From: an uncultured Acidobacteriaceae bacterium
GTDB taxonomy: Bacteria; Acidobacteriota; Terriglobia; Terriglobales; Acidobacteriaceae
Assembly (NCBI GenBank): GCA_903828675.1
Contig: CAIKND010000167.1
Location: 1 to 64,000, forward strand
Reading direction: 5' to 3'
DNA length: 64,000 nucleotides
The notes under the pieces were generated by a model. That model saw nothing but the letters and a program-made list of their open reading frames with translations. It ran no database searches and was not told where the DNA came from. The position numbers and the translations under genes were made by a program. Below, piece after piece: positions 37,586 to 47,904 of this stretch (position 1 is its first letter; each line of letters opens with the position of its first letter).

Positions 37586-38560
37586 TTACAGCGTTACCGT
37601 TTCGGTCGGCAACGCAAGCGCCTGCTGCCGCAGCGACTCGAACAGCACGCTCGACAGGTAGCGCTCGCCAAAGCTCGGTAGCACCGCGACAATCACCTTG
37701 CCTGCATTTTCGGGCCGCGCCGCAACCTTCAAAGCCGCTGCCACTGCCGCTCCCGAACTGATGCCCACAAACAAGCCTTCTTCCAGCGGCAACTTACGCG
37801 CCGTCGCAATCGACTCGTCGTTCGTCACCTGAATAATCTCATCCACTAGGCCGGTATCCAGCACGCTGGGAACAAAGCCCGCGCCGATGCCTTGAATCTT
37901 GTGCGGCCCTGGCTTGCCGCCGGAAAGCACGGGGCTGTCCGTCGGTTCAACAGCGATCGCTTTGAACTCCGGCTTGCGTTCCTTAATGTACTTGGAAACG
38001 CCCGTAATGGTGCCGCCGGTGCCCACGCCCGAGATCAGTATGTCCACCTTCCCCTCGGTATCGTCCCAGATCTCCGGGCCCGTGGTGGCGTAGTGAACGG
38101 CCGGGTTGGCCGGGTTATCGAATTGCCCCAGGATAAATCCGTTCGGCGTCTTGGCCAGAATCTCGTTGGCCTTGGCGATGGCGCCCTTCATGCCGTTCGG
38201 ACCCGGCGTCAGCACGATCTCCGCACCAAAGGCCAGCAGCAGCACGCGCCGCTCAAGGCTCATAGTCTCAGGCAGGGTGATGATGAGTTTGTAGCCCTTC
38301 ACCGCCGCCACAAACGCCAGCGCGATGCCAGTATTGCCGCTCGTGGGCTCAATCAGCACAGTCTCGCCCGGCTTGATCTTGCCCGCCTTCTCGGCTGCCT
38401 CGATCATGGCAAAACCAATGCGGTCTTTCACGCTCGATACGGGGTTCTGACTCTCTAGCTTCACCAGAACGGTTGCCGGCAGCCCTGCCGCCATGCGGTT
38501 CAACTTCACCAATGGAGTCTTGCCAATAAGCTCAGTTACATTCGCGGCAATGCGCGCCAT
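37586..38560 (-). CDS. cysK: Cysteine synthase A
   Basis: A 324-residue PLP enzyme that makes cysteine from O-acetylserine and sulfide. Lys45 in [11 protein letters not shown] binds PLP, TSGNTG (73-78) binds the substrate, and [10 protein letters not shown] binds the cofactor phosphate. AAGGAG precedes the ATG by six bases. It is upstream of cysE and probably first in that two-gene operon; CysK and CysE also form the cysteine synthase complex in many bacteria. Confidence 0.96.
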   Translation of the reverse strand: MARIAANVTELIGKTPLVKLNRMAAGLPATVLVKLESQNPVSSVKDRIGFAMIEAAEKAGKIKPGETVLIEPTSGNTGIALAFVAAVKGYKLIITLPETMSLERRVLLLAFGAEIVLTPGPNGMKGAIAKANEILAKTPNGFILGQFDNPANPAVHYATTGPEIWDDTEGKVDILISGVGTGGTITGVSKYIKERKPEFKAIAVEPTDSPVLSGGKPGPHKIQGIGAGFVPSVLDTGLVDEIIQVTNDESIATARKLPLEEGLFVGISSGAAVAAALKVAARPENAGKVIVAVLPSFGERYLSSVLFESLRQQALALPTETVTL

Positions 38561-38780
38561 GATGATCTCCTTTTTCCGGGACAGTTACCCGGAGCTTGCT
38601 TTTCTGATTTGTGGGGTGTAGGTGGAGCTATGGGGCGGGAAACTGCGGCGCGAACAAGGCGCACTTCAGCATCGGAGCTCTCACCAGGACGGCGTTAGCG
38701 ACATCGACGCATGACAATAGCCTAAAGCCAGTATGCGTTTATGGCAAGCACAAGTTCAATTAAATTAGCGCCGCACTCCG

Positions 38781-41630
38781 TCAACCCGTATTTCTCAGCC
38801 CCGCCGAAATTCCGCTGATCGTCGCCGCGATAGCGCGGTTCACCTCCAGCGTATCCTCGCCCCCGCGCTTCCGCCGCAGCATATCCACCTGGATCAGGTG
38901 CATCGGGTCCACATATGGATTGCGTAGCTTGATCGAGTGAGCCAGCACCTGGTTCGTCTCCAGCAATTCCGTCTGGCACAGAACCGCCAGAACCGCGCTC
39001 ACCGTGCGATGAAACTCCGTCTCAAACATGTCGTAAATGCGCTCGCGCAGCAGCCGGTCTTCTACCAGCGAGGCGTAGATCCGCGCCGTTGCCAAGTCCA
39101 CCTTGCCCAGAGCCATCTCAACATTGCGCAGCAAATCGATAAACAGCGGAAACTCACGCGCCATCTGCTGCAGCAGTTCCAGCGCTCCCGGCTTGCTAAG
39201 ATACTGCTCCAACGCAAATCCCACGCCAAACCACGCCGGAACCAGCAGCCGCGACTGCGTCCAGCCGAATACCCAGGGGATCGCGCGCAAATCCGTCAGC
39301 CGCGTAGATAGATTGCGTCTCGATGGCCGCGAGCCGATCTTCGCGTTCTCCAGTTCGCCCACCGGTGTGGACTGCTCAAAGTAAGTCACCACGCCAATGT
39401 CTTCGAGAATGTGCTGCCTGTAAAAATCGTAAGAAATGTTCGACAACTCGTTAAGCGCGGCCTCCCACTCCGGCTTCAGCACACCCGTAAAGTGCCCCTC
39501 CGGATCCCGCGCATTCGGCCGCGCCAACGCATCCAGCGAGGCGGCGATCATCAGTTCCAGGTTGCGTTCCGCTAGCACTTCATCGGCATATTTAAAGTTC
39601 AGCACTTCGCCCTGTTCGGTAATCCGTAACTGCCCTTCAAAGGAATCCATCGGCTGCGCAAAGATGGCGCGATGCGTCGGTCCGCCGCCACGGCCCACCG
39701 TCCCGCCGCGCCCGTGAAACAGCCGCAGCTTCACCCCAGCCTCCCGTGCCACCACGTGCAAATCGCGATGCGCGCGGAAGATCTCCCAGGTCGAAGTCAG
39801 CATCCCCCCGTCCTTGTTTGAATCCGAGTAGCCCAGCATCACTTCCTGCCAGTTATCCCAGGTCGCCATCAACCTGCGATAGTCCGGCCGGCTCCACAGT
39901 TCCTTACACACCGCCGGAGCGTTGCGCAGATCGTCGACAGACTCAAACAGCGGCACCGGCATCAGTCCCGGATTGCGCCCCGCTCCTTCCACCTTCACGC
40001 CGCCCAGCCGCGCCAGCCGCACCACCGCCAGCACATCGTCCACCGTGGACGCGCCCGAGATCACAAACTGCCGAATCGCCTCAGGCGAGCAGCCTTCCTT
40101 GATCTCGGCCACCACGCGAAACGTGTCCAGCACCCCCGACGTTTCCGCCGAAAGCCCGCTCGGCAGCGAGGCCGCCATCGTGTCGGCAATCGCCTCCTGC
40201 AGCGCCGTTGCCAACACCCGCGCATGTTGCCGAATATCCAGCGTGTGCAGATGCAGCCCAAAAGTGCGCACCTGCAAAATCAGCGGATCGATCAGCGTGC
40301 GCGCAATGCGGATTCCTTCGTGCGCCGCCAGCGATGCGCGCAGCGTCTCCAGATCGTCCAGAAAATCTTCCACCGAGCAGTATGCCGGCAGCACCTTCGC
40401 CAGTTTGTCCTGCGAACGTGACAGCGTGTACGGCGTCACCGGCATCGCCGCGCCCGCCGGTACAGCGTGCTCGCCTGCGTGTTCCAGAGTCCGCTGAATG
40501 CGCGCCTTCAAGCAGATCACGAAGCGCCGGTAGTATTCGAACTCGTACTGCTGGCCAAAAACCTGCGCTTCCGGCGTATGCACCTGCGCAACGTAAGCCT
40601 GCAGCCGCTCCATCAGCTCGCTGCTCACCGGCCTCTGCTGCGCGCTCGTGGTCAGCAGGTCGATAATCTCGTCCAGTTGCCGCTGGTAATAAAGCATCAG
40701 GTGCCCGCGCGCCAGTTGGATTGCGTCCCTCGTCACGTCCGGCGTCACAAAAGGATTTCCGTCGCGGTCGCCGCCAATCCATGAGCCGAAACACAGCACC
40801 TGCGGCAGCGCGTGTGCCTCAATCTCCAGCCCGTAGGATGCCCGCAGAGCCTCAGAAATCTCGCGGTAAAGCCCCGGCAGCGTCTCAAAGATGGACACGT
40901 CATAGTAATCCAGCCCCATCTTGATCTCGTCGTAGACCGTCGGCCTGCGCGAACGCACCTCGTCGGTCTGCCACAGGCTCGTAATCTCCGCCAGCACCAG
41001 TTGTTCCAGCCGCGCCAGATCCTGTTCAGGCACGGGAATGCGGTCCAGCGTCGCCAGAAATTCTCCAATGCGCCGCCGCTTGAACATCACCGAGCGCCGC
41101 GCCACCTCCGTCGGATGCGCCGTAAACACCGGGGTGATGAGTACTTTCTTCAGCCAGTCCAGAGCCTCGTCCGCGCCAATGCCCACCCGCCGCATCTCGC
41201 ACAAGGTTCCGGCCAGCGACCCGCGCTGCCGCCCTGCATCCCCGCTCAGCCGCAATGCGATACGCCGCCGCTTGCGATGGTTGGTCTCCGCCAGGTTAAT
41301 CAGCTCAAAGTAGAAAGCGAATGCGCGTGTCAGCAGCACGGCGCGTTCCACCGGAAGCGAGTGGATCAGCGCCAGCGCGCCAGCCCCCTGACGGTTCGCC
41401 TCTTCGTCCTTGCCGTGGGCCTCCGCGTCGCGCCGCCGGATCGTGCCCTGCCGCAGCGCTTCCACGTGGACAAACAGCTCTTCGCCGGCCTGCTCGCGCA
41501 GCACCTCGCCGAGCAACATCCCCAGCGAACGCACATCGCGCCGCAAAGGAGCTTCTTTCAGGTCGCCGGATTGCGCTTCCAACTCCGCCAGCCGCTGCGG
41601 CCAACTCTCGGGATTCCACAATAGAGCCAT
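38781..41630 (-). CDS. ppc: Phosphoenolpyruvate carboxylase
   Basis: A 949-residue enzyme that carboxylates phosphoenolpyruvate to oxaloacetate to refill the citric acid cycle. The catalytic His172 lies in TAHPTEVARRS, and FHGRGGTVGRGGGPTHRAI is the glycine-rich active-site segment; the C-terminal NTG ending is the usual one. The ATG at 41630 is preferred to a GTG six codons earlier, though neither has a strong ribosome site. It is a single gene between cysK and the ABC-F gene. Confidence 0.96.
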   Translation of the reverse strand: MALLWNPESWPQRLAELEAQSGDLKEAPLRRDVRSLGMLLGEVLREQAGEELFVHVEALRQGTIRRRDAEAHGKDEEANRQGAGALALIHSLPVERAVLLTRAFAFYFELINLAETNHRKRRRIALRLSGDAGRQRGSLAGTLCEMRRVGIGADEALDWLKKVLITPVFTAHPTEVARRSVMFKRRRIGEFLATLDRIPVPEQDLARLEQLVLAEITSLWQTDEVRSRRPTVYDEIKMGLDYYDVSIFETLPGLYREISEALRASYGLEIEAHALPQVLCFGSWIGGDRDGNPFVTPDVTRDAIQLARGHLMLYYQRQLDEIIDLLTTSAQQRPVSSELMERLQAYVAQVHTPEAQVFGQQYEFEYYRRFVICLKARIQRTLEHAGEHAVPAGAAMPVTPYTLSRSQDKLAKVLPAYCSVEDFLDDLETLRASLAAHEGIRIARTLIDPLILQVRTFGLHLHTLDIRQHARVLATALQEAIADTMAASLPSGLSAETSGVLDTFRVVAEIKEGCSPEAIRQFVISGASTVDDVLAVVRLARLGGVKVEGAGRNPGLMPVPLFESVDDLRNAPAVCKELWSRPDYRRLMATWDNWQEVMLGYSDSNKDGGMLTSTWEIFRAHRDLHVVAREAGVKLRLFHGRGGTVGRGGGPTHRAIFAQPMDSFEGQLRITEQGEVLNFKYADEVLAERNLELMIAASLDALARPNARDPEGHFTGVLKPEWEAALNELSNISYDFYRQHILEDIGVVTYFEQSTPVGELENAKIGSRPSRRNLSTRLTDLRAIPWVFGWTQSRLLVPAWFGVGFALEQYLSKPGALELLQQMAREFPLFIDLLRNVEMALGKVDLATARIYASLVEDRLLRERIYDMFETEFHRTVSAVLAVLCQTELLETNQVLAHSIKLRNPYVDPMHLIQVDMLRRKRGGEDTLEVNRAIAATISGISAGLRNTG

Positions 41631-41740
41631 CGTGTCTAAATTATGCACGACCGCCTATAAGGATCGCCTAATAGGCCCAGCACAATGCCCCGGAACCAAA
41701 CCCCGCGCACTTACACTTTCCGTTCCGATAAAGCCCCGTG

Positions 41741-41778
41741 CCCCATCCTTGCGACTTTCTTCTGTCGCAAGGGTGGGA
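41741..41778. repeat. Intergenic hairpin repeat, family GTGCCC...GGGYGGGAC (copy 2)
   Basis: CCCCATCC-TTGCGAC (741-755 of this kilobase) pairs with GTCGCAA-GGGTGGGA (764-778), leaving an eight-base loop. It lies between the ppc and ABC-F genes. No T-run follows on the plus strand, so it does not look like a simple terminator. Confidence 0.65.
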
Positions 41779-41829
41779 CAGAAAAAATCAACCCCCAGGC
41801 CTTTCCAGAAACCCTCACAGCTCGTCCGA

Positions 41830-43782
41830 TCAGGCCCCGTCCAACTGCCCCATCAACTCTTCCCACTCCGCGGTATACTCCGCCAACTGTTTCCGCAACT
41901 CCTCGGCCAGCTCCGTCAATCTCTGCGTCTCCGCAGCCGACACATACACCCCCAACTGCTCCTCGGTATGAGCAATTGAAGCCTCGATGCGTGGAACCTC
42001 TTCCTCAAGAAACGCACACCGCTCTTCCATTTGCTTCTGCTTGATGGGATTCAGCCGCCGCGGACGATCCTTGCCGGCATCGGCCTCGTCACCAGCCGCC
42101 GCGCTCTCGCTCGCAACCGCCACAGCTTCCGCCTGCCGAGCCTTTCCCGCAACCTCCGGCGCAGCCCCGCCAACTGCCTGCGCCTCCTTCCAGCGCAGAT
42201 AGTCCTCGTAATTGCCCTCGTGGCTGGTAACCGTGCCGCCTTCCACCTCCAGCACCCGCGTAGCCAGCCGGTCAATGAAGTAGCGATCGTGCGAAACAAA
42301 AACCACCGTCCCGCTGAACGCCGCCAGCGCATCCAGCAGCACGTCCTTCGCCCGCATGTCCAGATGGTTGGTGGGCTCGTCCAAAAGCAGAAAATTCGAC
42401 GGCGACACCAGAATCCGCGCCAGCGCATAGCGGTTCCGTTCGCCGCCGCTCAACACGCCCAGCGGCTTGAACACATCGTCGCCGCGGAACAGAAAGCACC
42501 CCAGCAGCGAGCGCAATTCCAGTTCCGGCACCTTCATCGCGGCGCGGCTGATGTCGTCCAGCATCCGCGAGTCCCCGTCCAGCACCTTGTACTGGTCCTG
42601 CGCAAAGTATTCGCTCACCACGTTATGGCCCAGCTTCACCTGGCCGGCCGTCGGCGCTTCGTCCCCAGTCAGCAGCTTGATCAGCGTGGACTTGCCCGCG
42701 CCGTTCACGCCCACCAGCGCCACCCGGTCCCCGCGCTCAATTCCGAACCTCACCCCGCTGAACACCTGCTTGGCGCCGTAGCTTTTCGCCAGCCCTTCAG
42801 CTTCCACCACCATGCGCCCCGAGGGCGGCGGCTGCGGAAACTTGAAGTGAATCGTCGACTCCTCTTCCGGCACCTCGATGCGCTCTATCTTCTCCAGTTC
42901 CTTTATGCGCGACTGCACCTGCTTGGCCTTGGTGGCCTGTGCGCGGAACCGGTTGATGAACGACTCCAGATGTTCGATCTGGATCCGCTGGTTGCGATAG
43001 GCCGCCTGCAACTGCGCCCGCCGCTCGTCCTTTTGGCTCAAATACTTGCTGTAATTGCCCTGGTAGATCGTCAGCCGCTTGTTCCATATCTCCACCGTGC
43101 GGTCGATCGTCACGTCGAGAAAATAGCGGTCGTGCGAAATGAGAATGTAACCGAACGGATAAGTACGCAGGTAGTCTTCCAGCCAGTTGCGCGTCTCCAG
43201 ATCCAGATGATTGGTAGGCTCGTCCAGTAGCAGAAGATTCGGCTTGGCCAGCAGCAGTTTGGCCAGCGCGATCCGCATCTGCCAGCCGCCGCTGAATTCG
43301 TCCGTCAGCCGCCCCCAGTCTTCCTTCCCGAATCCCAGCCCCGTCAGCACGCCGCCTACCTGCGCGTCCAGCGCATAGCCGTCCAGCGCATGGAACCGCT
43401 CCTGCAGCATCGAGTAGCGCTCCGCCACAGCCTCGTACTCCTGCCCCGCATGGTCCAGCACCGACAGTTGCCCGCCCAGCCGCTCAATCTCCTGCTCCAT
43501 GTCGCGCAGTTCGTCAAAAACCGTCAGGCATTCCTCAAAAACGGTCCGCCCGGTCAGCCGCAGTCCTTCCTGGGGCAGATAGCCGATGCTCATGCCGCGC
43601 GTCTGCTGCAAGCCGCCGTAGTCCAGCGTCTCCAGCCCGGCCAGCACCTTCATCAGCGTCGACTTGCCGGTGCCATTCGCGCCTACGAGCGCAGTCTTCT
43701 CTTTGCTTCGGATAAGCCAATTGGCCTCCAGAAACAGCACTCGCGGCCCAAACCGCTTCCCAGCATTTTGAAGTGAAAGCAT
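41830..43782 (-). CDS. ABC-F family ATPase (translation/ribosome-associated)
   Basis: A soluble 650-residue protein with two ABC ATPase domains (about 1-250 and 320-540): Walker A GANGTGKST and GVNGAGKST, signature FSGGWQMR and LSGGERNR, and LLLDEPTNHLD in both. The linker between domains is helical and charged, and the C-terminal 100 residues look like a coiled coil, the layout of Uup or YheS-type ABC-F proteins. These bind the ribosomal E site or DNA junctions; no membrane domain is present, so it is not a transporter. The exact subfamily cannot be fixed. Confidence 0.93.
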   Translation of the reverse strand: MLSLQNAGKRFGPRVLFLEANWLIRSKEKTALVGANGTGKSTLMKVLAGLETLDYGGLQQTRGMSIGYLPQEGLRLTGRTVFEECLTVFDELRDMEQEIERLGGQLSVLDHAGQEYEAVAERYSMLQERFHALDGYALDAQVGGVLTGLGFGKEDWGRLTDEFSGGWQMRIALAKLLLAKPNLLLLDEPTNHLDLETRNWLEDYLRTYPFGYILISHDRYFLDVTIDRTVEIWNKRLTIYQGNYSKYLSQKDERRAQLQAAYRNQRIQIEHLESFINRFRAQATKAKQVQSRIKELEKIERIEVPEEESTIHFKFPQPPPSGRMVVEAEGLAKSYGAKQVFSGVRFGIERGDRVALVGVNGAGKSTLIKLLTGDEAPTAGQVKLGHNVVSEYFAQDQYKVLDGDSRMLDDISRAAMKVPELELRSLLGCFLFRGDDVFKPLGVLSGGERNRYALARILVSPSNFLLLDEPTNHLDMRAKDVLLDALAAFSGTVVFVSHDRYFIDRLATRVLEVEGGTVTSHEGNYEDYLRWKEAQAVGGAAPEVAGKARQAEAVAVASESAAAGDEADAGKDRPRRLNPIKQKQMEERCAFLEEEVPRIEASIAHTEEQLGVYVSAAETQRLTELAEELRKQLAEYTAEWEELMGQLDGA

Positions 43783-43829
43783 CTACCCCTATTTTCGCAG
43801 AGGGATGTGCGCCGGTGAAACGCCTAGCC

Positions 43830-44360
43830 CTATGGCCGAATCTCCACCGGCGTTCCCACCGGCACCAGGTTCCAAATCTCGTCGATCTCTTCGTCGGTCA
43901 CGGCGATACAGCCCAATGTCCAGTCATACAGCCGGTGCCCCGCGCCCAACCAACCCTTGCCGTTAGGCAAGCCGTGAATCATGACGGCCCCACCCGGCGA
44001 CACGCCCAGTTTTGCCGCCCGCTTCCTGTCCTCCGCGTTGGGATAGGAGACGTGTAGTCCCTTGTGATAATGGCTGGCCGCTGTCCGCGAATTGATCGTG
44101 TAGTGCCCCTCAGGAGTGCGCGCATCGCCCTCCCGCTCTTTAGGCGCAAGGCCCCCCTGCCCCAGCGCCACCTTATAGGTGCGAATCACCTTGCCCCCGG
44201 CCAGCAACTCCATCACGTGATCCCTCTTCAGAATCAGAATCGAGTCGGCCTTCTGCGCCGGCCCCGGCTGCTGCGCGGGCAGCGACCAGGCAACAGCGCA
44301 AAGCAGCAGAAATAATCCCGCGCGGCCCGCGAGCGCAACCATCCTCTTGCGATTCTTCAT
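43830..44360 (-). CDS. L,D-transpeptidase family protein (YkuD domain)
   Basis: A 176-residue exported protein with a signal peptide or N-terminal anchor (about 1-30). The YkuD catalytic motif is complete: His129 in VMIHGLPNG and nucleophile Cys151 in TLGCIAVTDEE. These enzymes link peptidoglycan through 3-3 cross-links or attach proteins to it. GGGAG lies just before the ATG. It is upstream of no clear partner; rhaM is 34 bases before its start in the same direction. Confidence 0.92.
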   Translation of the reverse strand: MKNRKRMVALAGRAGLFLLLCAVAWSLPAQQPGPAQKADSILILKRDHVMELLAGGKVIRTYKVALGQGGLAPKEREGDARTPEGHYTINSRTAASHYHKGLHVSYPNAEDRKRAAKLGVSPGGAVMIHGLPNGKGWLGAGHRLYDWTLGCIAVTDEEIDEIWNLVPVGTPVEIRP

Positions 44361-44394
44361 GAGCTCCCTTCATCCAGACGCTCACGCTCAGCCT

Positions 44395-44721
44395 TCAATC
44401 CAGATGGAAAACCTCTTCCATCTCCGCCCACCACTCGCCTTCCTTGCGCGTCGGCACAGGGCTCTGCATCGGTATCATGATCGCCCACCACTCCTGCGTC
44501 GTCTTGTCGGCAGCCATCTTTGCCATGTCCGCCGCATAGTCGTCACCATGGTATTCAAAGTAACTGAACAGCGTGTGGTCCTTCAGATAAATGGAATAGT
44601 TGCGAATATTGCACTTGCGAATCATCTCCAGCACAGCCGGCCAGACCGCAGCGTGATATTCCTTGTACTTTTCCTCTTCCTCAGGCTTGAGCCCCAGGAC
44701 CATTCCGTATCGAGTCATCAC
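44395..44721 (-). CDS. rhaM: L-rhamnose mutarotase
   Basis: A 108-residue dimeric alpha/beta-barrel protein of the RhaM family, which interconverts alpha and beta anomers of L-rhamnose. It matches in length and in order of motifs: a conserved EYHAAVWP with the catalytic His, NYSIYLKDHTLFSYFEY in the middle, and WW near the C-terminus before EEVFHLD. No rhaA, rhaB or rhaD is nearby, so the rest of the rhamnose pathway must be elsewhere. Rhamnose is common in pectin, which fits the carbohydrate genes of the window. Confidence 0.9.
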   Translation of the reverse strand: MMTRYGMVLGLKPEEEEKYKEYHAAVWPAVLEMIRKCNIRNYSIYLKDHTLFSYFEYHGDDYAADMAKMAADKTTQEWWAIMIPMQSPVPTRKEGEWWAEMEEVFHLD

Positions 44722-45303
44722 TACTCCTCAAAAAATGACGTATGGGCAACGGCCTCGGCGCGTTCCATATCGAGTTTGCTCGCCAATTCCACCCGTTCAA
44801 CATCATCGCGCATCGCCCTCGTTTGTGCATCCCCTACAGCCTTCGACCCACCATTTTCCTAGCTGCGCCACGCGATTTCTAATAACGCACACGAAAACAA
44901 ACGGCCAGTGCAATGTTGCGCGGACGCGAATTACAAGAGACAGTTCAGCCCGATCCGCCGGAAGCAAGCAGTTCGAGCATGAGCAAAGCAGTAGCGCTCC
45001 ATGCAGGCATCAGCCCGTCGCCCGCGCCGTGGGCGCAGTGGTCGTTAGCCCCGCGCGTCAGTGTGGGGTTGGCGATACCAAAAATTCATCCGGAGTCCCG
45101 CAGGGACGGTGCTCATGCTTGAAACGGTCTTGAAAGAAGAATGGAAGAACACAAACCGCGAGCGGCTCCTGTAAACGTCAAACTTCTCCTGCCTCCCCGC
45201 CAAAGCCGGGGGTCCTCCCAATCAAAACTGCTCACCAGGGAGTTCTGCGTCCCGGCTGCCGCTAGGTCTCACCCTTTATATTCATCATTGGAGAGCATCA
45301 TCC
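44722..45303. other. Intergenic region between rhaM and htpG
   Basis: The two genes are divergent and this 582-base gap should hold both promoters. No gene is supported. A small palindrome GTCCC-GCA-GGGAC lies near 45097-45109 and resembles intergenic hairpins found elsewhere. No CIRCE-type heat-shock operator was seen before htpG. GGAG lies ten bases before the htpG start. Confidence 0.45.
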
Positions 45304-47169
45304 ATGTCGAAGCGTGAATTTCAGACCGAAGTCAGTCAATTGCTGCAACTGATCATCCATTCCCTCTATTCGCATCCGGAAATTTTCCTTCGCGAACTCA
45401 TTTCCAACTCCTCCGATGCGCTCGACAAGCTGCGCCACGTCACGCTTACCGAGGATGCCTACAAGTCCCTTCCCTTCAATCCTCGTATCGATCTGGAGTT
45501 GGATGAAGAAAAGCAGACCCTCACCATCGCCGACACCGGCATCGGCATGAATGAAGAGGATCTCGTCTCGCACCTTGGTACGATTGCGCGCTCCGGTACC
45601 AAAAATTTCCTTGCGCAACTCTCCGGCGACGCCAAGCGCGACTCCAATCTCATCGGCCAGTTCGGCGTGGGATTCTATAGCGTCTTCATGGTCGCCGACC
45701 GTGTTGAAGTCGTCTCCCGCAAGGCCGGTGAAGAGCAGGCATGGCGCTGGATCAGCGATGGCACCGCCGGCTTTGAAATCGAGCCAGCCGAGCGCCCCAT
45801 CGCCGGCACCACCGTCCTCATTCATTTCAACGAAGAGGGCAAGCAGTATTCCAACAGTTGGCGCTTGCAGGAGATTGTCAAAAAGTACTCCAATCACATC
45901 GCCTTCCCCATCTTCCTCACCTACGACAAGAGCGAATGGAACGAGACCGAGAAGAAGTCGATAAAGAGCCGCGCCACGGAGCAGGTCAACGCCGCCAGCG
46001 CACTCTGGCGTCGGCCCAAGAGTGAACTTAAGGATGAGGACTACAAGGAACTCTACAAATCCATCACCGGCGAATGGGAAGATCCCCTGTTCTGGTTCCA
46101 CACCAGGGCCGAGGGAAATCTCGAGTACACTACCCTCTTCTACGTGCCCGCCAAGGCCCCCATGGACCTCTACCAGGCCGAATACAAAGGCGGTGTCAAG
46201 CTCTACGTAAAGCGCATCTTCATCATGGACGACTCCCGCGAACTGCTGCCGCAGTATCTCCGCTTCGTTCGTGGAATCATCGACAGCGAAGACCTTCCGC
46301 TCAACGTCAGCCGCGAACTGCTGCAGCAGAACCGCGTGCTAGCGAGCATCCGCACCGCCAGCGTCAAAAAGATCCTTTCCGAGTTGAAGAACGTCGCCGC
46401 AAATCAGCCAGAGCAATACTTGAAATTCATCACCGAGTTCAACCGCCCGCTCAAGGAAGGCCTCTACGGCGACTTCGCGAATCGCGAAACGTTGCTGGAA
46501 CTCATCCGCTTCAAGTCGACCAAAGTCGACGGGCTCACCAGCCTGGCCGATGTAAAGGCCCGCATGAAGGATGGGCAAAAAAGCATCTACTACCTCACCG
46601 GCGGCGCAGAGTCGCTCCTCCGCACTTCTCCACTTCTTGAGATTTACAAGAAGAAGGAGATTGAGGTTCTCATCCTCGATGACGACATCGACGAGATCGT
46701 GTTTTCGGGCATCGAGAAATATGGAGAGACCGATCTCAAGGCCGTCAACAAGGCTGCAACCAGCGACGACCTGAAAGACGAAGCCGAGCCCGACAAGTCG
46801 GCATCGCTCCAGCCCCTGCTCGACAAGCTGAAGGCCACTCTCGGCGACCGCGTCAAGGACGTGCGCGCCTCGGTGCGGCTCGCCGACAGCCCGTCCTGCA
46901 TCGTCAGCGATGAGGAGGAGCCTTCCATGCAGATGCAGCAAATGCTGCGCGCCATGGGCCAGGCCAACATCCCCGCCCCCAAGCCAACCCTTGAAATCAA
47001 TCCCGATCACGAGATTGTGAAAAAGCTGCTTGCGCGCGCCGATGACGCCGTCTCAGCCGATGCGGCGTGGCTGCTTCTCGATCAGGCGCTCCTTATGGAA
47101 GGCGTACCCCTCCAGGACCCCGCCACCTTTGTTCAACGGCTTAATCGCATCCTGAATCTCTCGATCTAA
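45304..47169 (+). CDS. htpG: Molecular chaperone HtpG (Hsp90)
   Basis: A 621-residue bacterial Hsp90. The GHKL ATPase domain has ELISNSSDALDKL, ADTGIGM and GQFGVGFYS; the middle domain has LPLNVSRELLQQN, and the C-terminal dimerisation domain ends near residue 615. It is an ATP-dependent chaperone for late folding steps. Length is normal for the family. It is alone on the plus strand, divergent from rhaM. Confidence 0.97.
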   Translation: MSKREFQTEVSQLLQLIIHSLYSHPEIFLRELISNSSDALDKLRHVTLTEDAYKSLPFNPRIDLELDEEKQTLTIADTGIGMNEEDLVSHLGTIARSGTKNFLAQLSGDAKRDSNLIGQFGVGFYSVFMVADRVEVVSRKAGEEQAWRWISDGTAGFEIEPAERPIAGTTVLIHFNEEGKQYSNSWRLQEIVKKYSNHIAFPIFLTYDKSEWNETEKKSIKSRATEQVNAASALWRRPKSELKDEDYKELYKSITGEWEDPLFWFHTRAEGNLEYTTLFYVPAKAPMDLYQAEYKGGVKLYVKRIFIMDDSRELLPQYLRFVRGIIDSEDLPLNVSRELLQQNRVLASIRTASVKKILSELKNVAANQPEQYLKFITEFNRPLKEGLYGDFANRETLLELIRFKSTKVDGLTSLADVKARMKDGQKSIYYLTGGAESLLRTSPLLEIYKKKEIEVLILDDDIDEIVFSGIEKYGETDLKAVNKAATSDDLKDEAEPDKSASLQPLLDKLKATLGDRVKDVRASVRLADSPSCIVSDEEEPSMQMQQMLRAMGQANIPAPKPTLEINPDHEIVKKLLARADDAVSADAAWLLLDQALLMEGVPLQDPATFVQRLNRILNLSI

Positions 47170-47361
47170 CACCCAGTCCGAGCGGCTGCACGTATCTGCG
47201 GCCGCTCTTCCTCTTGCTTCCTTTCATTACCATGTCCTGAAGGGAAGCCCATCCCCGACTTCAAATTCAACCGCTATCGGCGGACTCAGAACCCAGCTGC
47301 GTTGCCTAAAGCCCACCCGTTTTGTCTGCCGTCAACCTCATTTTCGTCCTAAACTCTCACC

Positions 47362-47802
47362 ATGGACAACGAACGCATCCGCGAAATCTGTCTTGCGCTG
47401 CCCCACGCCGCCGAAACTCTCAATTGGGGACATCACCTTGTCTACTGGGTGGGCGACCGCGAAATCGGCGGCAGGATGTTCGCCACGACCGACCTCGACG
47501 GCACCGGCAGGGGTGTTCTCTGGTTCCATTGCGGCGCCGAGCGGTTCCACGAGTTACTTGAAAACGAGGGCATCTTAGCCGCGCCGCACCTGGCCCGGGC
47601 CCACTGGGTTGCCGTCGAGCGCTGGGACGCCCTGCGGCCTCGCGAGATAGAGGAAGAGCTGCGCCAGGCGCACGCCCTCATCTACGAAAAGCTGCCCAGG
47701 CGAACCAAAGCCGTTCTTGCCCTGCCGCAGAAGGAGCGCGCCAAACTGATCCGGGAGCGAAAAAAGCTGCTGGCCGCGCGTGAGAAAGCAAAAGTAGTTT
47801 GA
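47362..47802 (+). CDS. MmcQ/YjbR family protein
   Basis: A 146-residue protein of the MmcQ/YjbR fold, a small alpha/beta domain with a double-wing DNA-binding-like surface whose role is still poorly known. The start CLALPHAAE, the core GGRMFAT, and HWVAVE are the usual family pattern. The C-terminal tail is rich in Lys and Arg. It is followed by a small membrane protein gene in the same direction. Confidence 0.85.
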   Translation: MDNERIREICLALPHAAETLNWGHHLVYWVGDREIGGRMFATTDLDGTGRGVLWFHCGAERFHELLENEGILAAPHLARAHWVAVERWDALRPREIEEELRQAHALIYEKLPRRTKAVLALPQKERAKLIRERKKLLAAREKAKVV

Positions 47803-47904
47803 TCGGGAACCGCTCCTGTGCAGCCCGCGTATCTCTTAGCAGATATTCGTGACCGCTGGCGGGCTCGCTTTCAAGAATCGCCGGCGCACCGAGGCGCTGA
47901 GAGT

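Noticed and set aside
42031..43230. Plus-strand open frame of 399 codons
   Set aside because: It is the antisense of the ABC-F gene, whose motifs are complete.
36568..45303. CIRCE, T-box or S-box type control before htpG, cysK or cysE
   Set aside because: No matching inverted repeat or riboswitch-like core was found in the short upstream regions.
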